Part shown: piece after piece, positions 15,815 through 23,030 of the stretch | Layout of the letters: each line of letters starts with the position of its first letter | Numbering within the stretch: position 1 is the stretch's first letter | NCBI GenBank assembly: GCA_965226695.1 | Contig: OZ245405.1 | Location: 2,852,001-2,916,000 of the forward strand | Direction: 5' to 3' | Length of the DNA stretch: 64,000 bases | Source of the DNA: CATOSD01 sp965226695 | Lineage (GTDB): Bacteria > Chloroflexota > Dehalococcoidia > Lucifugimonadales > CATOSD01 | Notes under the pieces: model-generated | What the model was told of the DNA's origin: nothing | Seen by the model: only the letters and a program-made list of their open reading frames with translations | Databases searched by the model: none | Translations under genes and position numbers: made by a program

Positions 15815-17039
15815 GCGCCGCCAGTCCGACACGCCTCCGGGGCAGCCGCCCGAATCCCCGCTCGCCCTCTACGTCCACATACCCTTCTGTGAGACCAAGT
15901 GCCCCTACTGCGACTTCAACACCTACACAGCCATTGAGCCGCTGATTCCGTCGTACTGCGACGCCCTTTGCCGGGAAATCGCCATGTGGGGCGACGCCCT
16001 GGGCCGCCCGGGGCTGTCCAGCGTGTTCTTCGGCGGCGGCACCCCATCGTATCTGCCCTCCGAGCGCATAGAACAGGTGATGGCCGCGGTGAGTAGCGCG
16101 TTCAGGGTGCGCCCGGACGCCGAGATCACACTCGAGTCCAATCCCGGCGACCTTTGCGAGCGCAAGCTGACGGCCTACCTGAGCTGCGGCGTCAACCGGC
16201 TGAGCATCGGCGTGCAGACGTTCGACGACGGGCTGCTGCGGCTGCTCGGGCGAAGGCACTCGGCCCAGGAGGCCGCGGACGCATACGCCCTGGCCGTGTA
16301 CGCCGGCTTCGACAACGTGAGCATCGACCTGATGTACGGGCTGCCCCACCAGACCCTCAATCACTGGCGGAGCACCCTGGAGCGCACCTGCGAGCTCGCG
16401 CCGCCACACGTGTCAATGTACTGCCTGACCCTGGAAGACGGCACGCCCATGCAGCACTGGGTCGCGGACGGCGCCCTGCCCGACCCGGACGCCGACCTCG
16501 CCGCCGACATGTATCTCCTGGCTCAGGAGGCCATGGCCCGTCTGGACTACCGACACTATGAGATCTCGAACTGGGCCGTCGAGGGCCGCGAGAGCGCGCA
16601 CAACCTCGCATACTGGCTCAACCAGCCGTACATTGGCGTTGGCCCAGGGGCGCACTCCCACTACGCCTCCTGCCGCTTCTCCAACATCCGGTCGCCCCGG
16701 GAGTACGTGCGCAGGCTGAACGGTGACTCCGCCGCGGCCTGGCGGCCCGATCGCCTGGACAGCGTCGCGCTGGCGTCGATGCCTGTCGTGCACGAGGTGG
16801 AGACCATAGACCGCCGGCTGGCCATGGCTGAGACGCTGATGATGGGGCTGCGGCTGGACCGCGGCGTAGAGGACTCGGAGTTCGAACGCAAATTCGGCGA
16901 AACTCCCCGGAGCGCATACAGCGAGGCCGTGGCCGAGCTCGCCGAGCACGGCCTGCTTAGCGCCGGCGGCGGTCGGCTGCGGCTGACCCAGCGCGGGCGA
17001 ATGCTGGGCAACGAGGTGTTCAGCCGCTTCTTCGAGTAG
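15807..17039 (+). CDS. hemW: Radical SAM heme chaperone HemW
   Basis: 410 residues. The radical SAM cluster motif is CETKCPYCDFNTY (CxxxCxxC) at about residues 30-40, in the HemW-specific context YVHIPFC..KCPYCDF. FFGGGTPSYLP, ESNPGD, G.NRLSIGVQTFDD and IDLMYGLPHQT follow, all conserved in HemW/HemN. A C-terminal winged-helix-like HemN domain is present (ETLMMGLRLDRGVEDSEFERKFGE). HemW lacks the extra N-terminal segment of true HemN coproporphyrinogen dehydrogenases and hands heme to target proteins. It is co-transcribed with ychF (8-nt overlap). Confidence 0.92.
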   Translation: MSERRQSDTPPGQPPESPLALYVHIPFCETKCPYCDFNTYTAIEPLIPSYCDALCREIAMWGDALGRPGLSSVFFGGGTPSYLPSERIEQVMAAVSSAFRVRPDAEITLESNPGDLCERKLTAYLSCGVNRLSIGVQTFDDGLLRLLGRRHSAQEAADAYALAVYAGFDNVSIDLMYGLPHQTLNHWRSTLERTCELAPPHVSMYCLTLEDGTPMQHWVADGALPDPDADLAADMYLLAQEAMARLDYRHYEISNWAVEGRESAHNLAYWLNQPYIGVGPGAHSHYASCRFSNIRSPREYVRRLNGDSAAAWRPDRLDSVALASMPVVHEVETIDRRLAMAETLMMGLRLDRGVEDSEFERKFGETPRSAYSEAVAELAEHGLLSAGGGRLRLTQRGRMLGNEVFSRFFE

Positions 17040-17143
17040 CGTATCGGCGCGATCCGGCCTCCCGGCCAGCACCCCAAATTGCCGAGCGTTGCCGTATAAT
17101 GTTGGTACCGTCCCATCATTGACCGAGAGGTTGCAAAGAGCTT

Positions 17144-17899
17144 ATGGATCTGACATTTGAAAAGGGCAGCCCAAATAATCCCAGGGGCCACGCCTTCCTG
17201 GTGTTCACCGACTCCACCAGCCCCGGCGATATGTGGGCGACGTACCTCGTGGTGCTTCCCATCTCCATCGACCTCGCCAAGTACGTCCCGCCATTTCTGA
17301 TGGGCCAGCTCGGCGACGCGGACCACGAACTTTCCGCGTTCGCCTTCCCGCCGTTCCCCGAGAAGATCGAGAGCTACGACCAGCTTACAGAGCTTGCGGC
17401 CGAGCGCGAGGACGACGTGATCCTGGCCGGCGCCATCGAGCCGTCGAACGTGGTTACCACCATGTCGACGGTGAGCGCGGCTCTACAGCAGTACGCCGAC
17501 GCCTGCGCGAGCCTCGATCCGGAGGAAGAGGACGTGGAGGCGGTAGACGAGGCCGAGGGCTTTGGCATCAACGAGGTGATGTACAGCCTGATGAACGATG
17601 GCGACAAGCTGAGCGAACTCACCAAGTTGGTGGGCAGGCTTCGCTACGCGATGGAGGGCGGCGAAGAGGTAATGGTCAAAGAGGCCGAGTCCGACATTCT
17701 AACCATGTCCAGGCTGCTGCCCAAAAACCACCAGATCCCGCGGCTTCTGGAGGTCGCCAAGGCCGGAGGGAACGCCAACGCCGAGCTGGCGCACCTGTAC
17801 CTGCAAAGGTGCTTTCTCATTCTGCGCGAGGAGTACGCCAACCTCAGCGAGCTGGACTCGCGAATCAGGCTGATAGAGTCGCGGCGGGAGCAGGCTTAG
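17144..17899 (+). CDS. Conserved-looking hypothetical protein (251 aa)
   Basis: Not recognised. An N-terminal beta-rich part (RGHAFLVFTD..., TYLVVLPISIDLAKYVPPFLMGQLG) is followed by an acidic linker (DPEEEDVEAVDEAEG) and a mostly helical C-terminus (LSELTKLVGRLRYAMEGGEEVMVKEAESDILTMSRLLP...LAHLYLQRCFLILREEYANL). There is no signal peptide or membrane helix. Codon use matches the host genes and the length is sound. A TATAAT at 17095-17100 lies 44 nt before the ATG, so it probably has its own promoter. It may be a lineage-specific cytoplasmic protein. Confidence 0.8.
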   Translation: MDLTFEKGSPNNPRGHAFLVFTDSTSPGDMWATYLVVLPISIDLAKYVPPFLMGQLGDADHELSAFAFPPFPEKIESYDQLTELAAEREDDVILAGAIEPSNVVTTMSTVSAALQQYADACASLDPEEEDVEAVDEAEGFGINEVMYSLMNDGDKLSELTKLVGRLRYAMEGGEEVMVKEAESDILTMSRLLPKNHQIPRLLEVAKAGGNANAELAHLYLQRCFLILREEYANLSELDSRIRLIESRREQA

Positions 17900-17919
17900 C
17901 GCGGCAGTCCCGGCAAGGC

Positions 17920-18903
17920 CTAGGTTGCGTCCGCCTCCTGGAGCGCCGCCCGCAGGTGCGCCAGCGTGACGTTGCCGCCGCTCGCGACGAGCACGACCTT
18001 CCTGCCGGCCAGCCGGTCCCCCAGCTTCACCGCCGCCGCCAGTGACGCCGCGCCAGCGTGCTCGATCAGGTTGTGCGTGTGCTGGAGGTGCAGCACTATG
18101 GCCTCGTTCATCTCCGCGTCGCTAACTAGCACGAAGTCGTCCAGCATGTCGCGCAGTATTTCCTGCGTCAGCTCGAACCCCAGGCGCGTCGCAAGCCCCT
18201 CGGCGACGGTATTCATGTCCGACTCGACGATGCGGCCTTCCTTCCAGGACAGGTATGCCGCGCGGGCGTTGGCCGCCTGCACGCCGATCACCTCCACGCC
18301 CGGGTTCACGCCCTTCGCCGAGATGCAGACTCCGCACGCGCCGCTGCCGCCGCCAACCGGCACGATGATTGTGTCCACGTCTGGCAGGTCTTCCATAATC
18401 TCCAGGCCGTATGTGCCGACTCCGGCGATGAGCGCCGGCTCGTTGGCCGAGTGTATGTAGCGGTACCCCTCCTCCCTGGAGGCGCGCTCCACGTACTCGC
18501 GCGACTCGTCGAAGTCCCTGCCGTAGAACACGATCTCGGCGCCAAGGTTTCGTATGGACTCCACCTTGTCGGGGTTCGCGCCCTCCGGCACGACGATGAC
18601 CGCCTTGACGCCAAACACGCTCGAGGCGTAGGCGACGGACTGGCCGTGGTTGCCGGTGGACGCGGTTATCACGCCGCGTCGGCGGTCTTCCTCACTGAGC
18701 TGCGAGATAAAGTTGAAGCCGCCGCGCATCTTGAACGCGCCCAGCCGCTGGTGGTTCTCGTGCTTGACGTACACTTCCGCGCCCAGCAGCTTGTCCAGCG
18801 AAAGGTAGCGGTGCAGAGGAGTTCTCGACACGTAGGGGGCGACTCTCGCCCTGGCTTCCATCACGTCCAGGAGGGTGGGTCGTATCGGCAATGCTGTCTC
18901 CAT
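17920..18903 (-). CDS. Threonine/serine dehydratase (PLP-dependent)
   Basis: 327 residues of the fold-type II PLP family. The PLP lysine lies in GAFKMRGGFNF, the phosphate-binding glycine loop is VPVGGGSGACG, and TASTGNHGQSVAYA is the substrate-binding Asn loop. Length and lack of a C-terminal ACT domain match the catabolic threonine ammonia-lyase / serine racemase type rather than the biosynthetic, isoleucine-regulated IlvA. It deaminates threonine (and serine) to 2-oxobutyrate (pyruvate). It lies downstream of the M28-like gene on the same strand with a 33-nt gap. Confidence 0.9.
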   Translation of the reverse strand: METALPIRPTLLDVMEARARVAPYVSRTPLHRYLSLDKLLGAEVYVKHENHQRLGAFKMRGGFNFISQLSEEDRRRGVITASTGNHGQSVAYASSVFGVKAVIVVPEGANPDKVESIRNLGAEIVFYGRDFDESREYVERASREEGYRYIHSANEPALIAGVGTYGLEIMEDLPDVDTIIVPVGGGSGACGVCISAKGVNPGVEVIGVQAANARAAYLSWKEGRIVESDMNTVAEGLATRLGFELTQEILRDMLDDFVLVSDAEMNEAIVLHLQHTHNLIEHAGAASLAAAVKLGDRLAGRKVVLVASGGNVTLAHLRAALQEADAT

Positions 18904-18936
18904 TCGGTTAATCTTGTCGGTTGCTCAGGTTTGTCG

Positions 18937-20073
18937 TTAGCAGGCTATTTCGGCGGCGACGTCTGCGAAGGCGTTGGCGTAGGCCGCCACGGCGGCGACG
19001 TCGACCGCTCCGGGCCAGCGGTCGCTGCGCATGTGGAAGAAGGCGTGGCCGCCGGCCATCGCGACGCAGCGCGCGCCCATGGCGTGCACAACATTGGATT
19101 CCGCGCCGACCATCTCGCCCTCACCTGCCAACGGCGTGTCCGGCGCTCCGCGGCGTTCGAGCGCCGCGCGCGCCGCGCTCTCCAACGAAGCGTCCGGCGC
19201 TCCCAGGCGCACGCCGGGACTGACGGCGCCGCCTATGGACGCCCCAAAGTGTATCCACGCCTCCGCGCCGCGCACCAATTCCTCCCTGCCAACCAGGAAC
19301 TGGTGCACGCCCAGCAAGCCCAGCTCGTGGCCGGTGGTCGCGACGAACGTGACGTCCCTGGCGGGGGCTGCTCCGGACAGACGACGCATCACCTCCAGCC
19401 AGCCCGCGATGCCGCCGCCCCTCTCAGCCGCGCACTGCCACCATCCGCTGCGTGGCGTCATAACCACCAGCGGCGGTAGCGTGCGGTCCCCGCCCGGCAG
19501 CGTCGCCACGACGTTGTACGACAGCGCGGGACTGCGCGTCGCGCACGCGAGCAGCCTGGCCCGCGAGCCGTCTCGCACCGCATCGTTCAGCAAGCCGGCC
19601 GCTTCACCGCTCACCTGGAGAACGGGAGGGCCGAACGGCGACAGGAAGCGCGGCGCGTTGCGACAGGCGAGTCCGGGGCTGCCGCCCCGCGTCACCACGA
19701 CGTAGGCGGCATGGCGCGGGGACTCGCGCTCGGCGTCGAAGTCGTCCTGGTACTCACCCGCGCCCACCTCGAGCAGGCCGATCTCCGCGTCCGAGCCGAC
19801 CGGCCCCAGCTTGCCCTCGACACCGTTGGTGCCGGTCGAGCCGCCATCGAACAGGGGCAGCCCCCGTACACTGCGTCCACCGGCCTCGACGCGGCACGCG
19901 CCGAGAACAAGACGGTCGAGCGGGACCTCCTCCAGCTCGACGCCCGAGGCGTAGGCGCGGGACGCCTCAGCCAGCCACCGCGCGGACTCCACGTCGGCGG
20001 CCGTGCCCGTGCGGTGGTAACCCTGTGAGTCGAACTCGCGGATTACGTCCGAGATTCTGTCGTGTTGGGTCAT
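18937..20073 (-). CDS. M28-like peptidase fold protein with degenerate metal site
   Basis: About 378 residues from the ATG at 20073, preceded by GAGGGG at 7 nt; a TTG at 20097 is less likely. The C-terminal half follows an M28 aminopeptidase-like layout: a strand/loop (LPPLVVMTPRSGWWQCAAERGGGIAGWLEVMRR), then VTFVATTGHELGLLGVHQFL, then FFHMRSDRWPG near the end. In active M28 enzymes these positions carry HxD, a bridging Asp and EE; here the first His/Asp pair reads TPRSG and EE reads HE. Zinc-dependent catalysis is therefore doubtful. No signal peptide. It may be a non-catalytic relative or use a reorganised site. It sits between an ABC exporter and threonine dehydratase on the same strand. 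Confidence 0.7.
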   Translation of the reverse strand: MTQHDRISDVIREFDSQGYHRTGTAADVESARWLAEASRAYASGVELEEVPLDRLVLGACRVEAGGRSVRGLPLFDGGSTGTNGVEGKLGPVGSDAEIGLLEVGAGEYQDDFDAERESPRHAAYVVVTRGGSPGLACRNAPRFLSPFGPPVLQVSGEAAGLLNDAVRDGSRARLLACATRSPALSYNVVATLPGGDRTLPPLVVMTPRSGWWQCAAERGGGIAGWLEVMRRLSGAAPARDVTFVATTGHELGLLGVHQFLVGREELVRGAEAWIHFGASIGGAVSPGVRLGAPDASLESAARAALERRGAPDTPLAGEGEMVGAESNVVHAMGARCVAMAGGHAFFHMRSDRWPGAVDVAAVAAYANAFADVAAEIAC

Positions 20074-20100
20074 TCGATGGCCCCTCTTTGGCAGCAAGCC

Positions 20101-20895
20101 CTAGATTGCCAGGTCGCGGCGCTGGAAAGTGTACGCCGCCAACGCGAACAGCACTGCTGTCGCGGCCGCAAGCACCAGTGCGTGGGCGATGCTGATGCCG
20201 TTGGTGAGCGGGTCAACGGCGATGTAGTAGTAAAACAGCGAGAGATACTTGAGTGGTTCCAGCGCGTCCATCAGGGGAATAAAGGTATGCAGCAGGTAGG
20301 CCGCCACTCCAACGGCGCTGCTGGCGGCGAAAGTAGTCCCCGTCCTGCCCGTCGCGCTGCCGACAGCCAGCGCAAGGGCGCCGAACGCCCAGCCGAATAG
20401 AGCGAGCGACACGCAGGCCTGCGTCAAGCGCCAGAGGTCGAGGCCCATGTCGAACAGCGCGGAGCCGACCAACAACGAGACCCAGACCGCTCCGACGAGC
20501 GCCAGGCTGGACACCAGCAGCGCGCCGAACTTCTGGGCCAGCGCCGACGTGCGGCTCACCGGGTTCGCCAGTAGCACGTCGATGGTGCCGTCCCGCTCCT
20601 CGCCCGCTATCGTGTTCGTCCCTAGGCGGATGACGAAAATCATCACCAGAACCGGAATGAATACGGCCAGCAACTGCGTGTTCACGAAGCCCTCGCCCGA
20701 GCTCAGGCTCTCGAATCCGCCGGATAGCGCCTTCAGAAACTCGGAATCGCCCAGGATGTCGTCCAGCTGCGTGTTGTCCTTGAAGCTCGGATAGGTGGCG
20801 CAGGTTATCAGCGACGCTACGATAATGCCGAGCTCCCACCAGAGCATGGAGCGGCGCTGGTCCCGGAGCGACTTGAGGAATATGTTGCTAAGCAT
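20101..20895 (-). CDS. ABC-2 type transporter permease
   Basis: 264 residues with about six hydrophobic segments (for example MLWWELGIIVASLITCATYP, LLAVFIPVLVMIFVIRLG, FGALLVSSLALVGAVWVSLLVG, ACVSLALFGWAFGALALAVG). The segment TIAGEERDGTIDVLLANPVSRTSALAQKF is the cytoplasmic coupling region typical of ABC-2 permeases (the EE-R-GT-D..L..PV.R pattern). Its ATG lies inside the end of the upstream ATPase gene (8-nt overlap), so the two form one exporter. The substrate is unknown; this subfamily is common in lipid, drug or antibiotic efflux. Confidence 0.9.
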   Translation of the reverse strand: MLSNIFLKSLRDQRRSMLWWELGIIVASLITCATYPSFKDNTQLDDILGDSEFLKALSGGFESLSSGEGFVNTQLLAVFIPVLVMIFVIRLGTNTIAGEERDGTIDVLLANPVSRTSALAQKFGALLVSSLALVGAVWVSLLVGSALFDMGLDLWRLTQACVSLALFGWAFGALALAVGSATGRTGTTFAASSAVGVAAYLLHTFIPLMDALEPLKYLSLFYYYIAVDPLTNGISIAHALVLAAATAVLFALAAYTFQRRDLAI

Positions 20896-21802
20896 CCGGT
20901 TCGCCTTCGCTGTAGTAGGCGAGAAACACGTCCTCCAGGGCGGATTCGTGCGTGAACAGCTTGGTCACGCTGTGCCGCGCGAGCGTCTTGACAACGGCGT
21001 CGGGGCTGCCGATGACGTCGAAAGTTACGGCATCGCCGCTCACGCTGACGGCGGCGACACCTGGCACGGACTGGAACTCTTCCGCCGTGAAGTCGTCGGC
21101 TATGCGCGCCTCGAACCTGTGGAACGCCTTCTGGACGATGTCGTTGACGTCCTCGACGGCGATGAGCCGCCCGCCCCTGATGAAGGCCACGCGGTCGCAG
21201 ACCCGCTCGACCTCCGGCAAGTTGTGGGAGGAGAAGAACACCGTGCGTCCGTCCGCCTTCACCTCGTCGATCATGTCGTAGAAGGCCTGCTGCATCAAGG
21301 GGTCGAGCCCGCTGGTCGGCTCGTCCAGCACTATCAGCTCCGGCCTGTGCATGAAAGCCTGTATCAGCCCCACCTTCTGCTTGTTGCCCCGCGACAGCTG
21401 CGAGAACTTGCGGCCCAGGTTCGCGTCGAGGCGGTCAGCCAGGTCGCGGGTGTAGTCCCAGTCCACGTCGCCGCGCAGGTTGGCCATGTAGGTGAGCACT
21501 TCCTCGCCGGTCATGCTGTCGTACAGAGAGAACTCGCCCGGAAGGTAGCCTACCCGGCGCTTGATCGCGACGCTGTTGGCGCGGGTGTCCATGCCGAACA
21601 CCGTGGCCGAGCCGTTGGTGGGTCTGATGTGGTCGAGCAGCACGCGTATGGTGGTAGTCTTGCCCGCCCCGTTGGGGCCGAGGTATCCGAACACCTCACC
21701 GCGCCGCACTTCCATGTCCACGTCCACCACGGCGGCCACGCTGCCGTAGCTCTTGGTTAGTCCCCTGGTGCGGATTACGACGTCGGAGTCGATCAGGCTC
21801 AA
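20888..21802 (-). CDS. ABC transporter ATP-binding protein (ABC-2 exporter)
   Basis: 304 residues. Walker A GPNGAGKTTT, signature LSRGNKQKVG, Walker B LIVLDEPTSGLDP and the switch His in FFSSHNLPEVERVCDR are complete. The C-terminal region (about 80 residues) matches the accessory domain of drug/lipid exporters of the CcmA/DrrA type. It starts with TTG in a TTGA overlap with the upstream MaoC gene and overlaps the permease downstream, so the order MaoC-ATPase-permease forms one transcript. Confidence 0.93.
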   Translation of the reverse strand: MSLIDSDVVIRTRGLTKSYGSVAAVVDVDMEVRRGEVFGYLGPNGAGKTTTIRVLLDHIRPTNGSATVFGMDTRANSVAIKRRVGYLPGEFSLYDSMTGEEVLTYMANLRGDVDWDYTRDLADRLDANLGRKFSQLSRGNKQKVGLIQAFMHRPELIVLDEPTSGLDPLMQQAFYDMIDEVKADGRTVFFSSHNLPEVERVCDRVAFIRGGRLIAVEDVNDIVQKAFHRFEARIADDFTAEEFQSVPGVAAVSVSGDAVTFDVIGSPDAVVKTLARHSVTKLFTHESALEDVFLAYYSEGEPDA

Positions 21803-22251
21803 TCGCTCACCGCCAGTGTCGCCTCGGCGACCCCTATAAGCTTGCCGCCCTGGTTGATTCCCTTTATCTCGCAGTCCACCAGTTTCTGGCCGCCCTCCAC
21901 GCGCTTGCCGGTGACCGTGCCGGTAAACTCCACCGTGTCCCCCGGACGGAACGGCTCTATCGCCTTGAACAGCAGGCGGCCGTTGCCGTACAGGGAACCG
22001 TTGGGCAGCCAGTGCTCCAGCATCTGGTTCAGGTAGGCCATAGTGGTAACGCCCGCGTTGAGTGTGCCGCCGAACATGCCCTCCTTGGCGAACTCGGGGT
22101 CCGTGTGGATGTTGCGAGGCATCTCCATGTCCTCGCCCTCGGACAGGCGCGCGCCGTCGATGGTCGCCTGGGTTTCCCCAATCGTAAAGGGCGTAAGTGC
22201 GTCACCTGGCGCTATGTCGTCGAATGTAAGCTTGCCTGCGGTTGTAGCCAT
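21799..22251 (-). CDS. MaoC-like (hotdog) dehydratase
   Basis: About 150 residues from the ATG at 22251 (GGAGGT 8 nt upstream). It has a hotdog fold with the MaoC pattern: LTFDDIAPGDALTPFTIGETQATIDGARLSEGE, NIHTDPEFAKEGMFGGTLNAGVTTMAYLNQML, then FRPGDTVEFTGTVTGKR. The catalytic Asp/His pair of R-specific hydratases would be in a D..P.H.D..FA motif; here it reads N-I-H-T-D-P-E-F-A, a variant. It probably hydrates an enoyl-CoA or dehydrates a hydroxyacyl-CoA together with the neighbouring hotdog protein at 22357. Confidence 0.8.
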   Translation of the reverse strand: MATTAGKLTFDDIAPGDALTPFTIGETQATIDGARLSEGEDMEMPRNIHTDPEFAKEGMFGGTLNAGVTTMAYLNQMLEHWLPNGSLYGNGRLLFKAIEPFRPGDTVEFTGTVTGKRVEGGQKLVDCEIKGINQGGKLIGVAEATLAVSD

Positions 22252-22285
22252 GTCATGGCACCTCCATGTGTCTTTTCCCAATTGT

Positions 22286-22347
22286 CCCTTCCCCCTTGAC
22301 GGGGGACGGTTAGAGCCTGCCCCGTACTCGATACGGGGATGGGGGTG
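22286..22347 (+). repeat. Interspersed hairpin repeat with an internal extension
   Basis: The C-rich arm CCTTCCCCC (22287-22295), loop TTGAC and arm GGGGGACGG (one mismatch) are followed by TTAG. An extra block with its own stem (CCCCGTA...TACGGGG, about 22319-22337) precedes the usual GATGGGGGTGA tail. It is a longer subtype of the repeat at 6947; the copy at 41049 is extended at the same point. Confidence 0.65.
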
Positions 22348-22356
22348 AGCCGCGCT

Positions 22357-22842
22357 CTAGTCCGGCCTCTTCTGCCCCTGTGCGTACTCGAATATGCACG
22401 TGTAGTCGTACTCGCACACCTTGACGCCCGACTGATTGCTCGCCTCTACCCGAATGGTAACGAACCTGTTGCCTCGCCTTTCGTACTTGTCCACCACGTG
22501 GCCGTAGCTGGTTATCGTATCGCCCTGGCACATTGGCGAGAACCAACGCACCTCACACTTCGCGAACGGCGTTTGAAACGGGTTTTCCTTCGCGTGCTCC
22601 TGGGCGACGAAACCACTGCTTGCCGCGATGTCGCCCCGGCGCAGCGGCGCGACGCGGAAAATCGTCGACGGCATGGCGTGGGCGGGCACAGCACCCTCGT
22701 CCAGGCTGTATGCGGGGTTGTCGTTACGAACGGCCCCGGCGTAGGCTGCTATCAACTCGCCCGTTACCTCTACCTGGACCTCGGGCGACGCCTGGCCGAT
22801 TTCCACGACGGAATACTCCCACCTGCGTTCCTGTTCGTCCAT
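22357..22842 (-). CDS. MaoC-like / FAS1-like hotdog dehydratase
   Basis: 161 residues; GGAGGG lies 5 nt before the ATG. The N-terminal layout YSVVEIGQASPEVQVEVTGELIAAYAGAVRNDNPAY fits the N-terminal MaoC-like (FAS1-type dehydratase) subfamily, with FQTPFAKCEVRWFSPMCQGDTITSYGHVVDKYERRGNRFVTIRVEASNQ forming the hotdog sheet. Such proteins often pair with a second hotdog subunit carrying the catalytic residues; the gene at 21799 is the obvious candidate partner, separated only by a repeat. Pathway likely acyl-CoA hydration. Confidence 0.78.
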   Translation of the reverse strand: MDEQERRWEYSVVEIGQASPEVQVEVTGELIAAYAGAVRNDNPAYSLDEGAVPAHAMPSTIFRVAPLRRGDIAASSGFVAQEHAKENPFQTPFAKCEVRWFSPMCQGDTITSYGHVVDKYERRGNRFVTIRVEASNQSGVKVCEYDYTCIFEYAQGQKRPD

Positions 22843-22929
22843 GAAGCCCTCCAGTTCTGGATGACGCCAAGATGGTAATTGGCGGTATTGGGGTTGTCAA
22901 TCGACGGCGCAGGGGCCTCCCCCCGGAAG

Positions 22930-22938
22930 TGATATACT
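22930..22938 (+). promoter_or_regulatory. Extended -10 promoter candidate for the hydantoinase gene
   Basis: TGATATACT lies 92 nt before the ATG at 23031 in the divergent gap after the MaoC-like gene. No convincing -35 is visible, which is common when a TGn extension is present. Confidence 0.35.
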
Positions 22939-23030
22939 AGCCCCGTCCGCCGGCCCGGCGCGCGGCAGGCGGCGCCAAGCCGACAATCACCTCTCCACGT
23001 GACAACCCCGCGACAACCCAAGGAGCGCAC

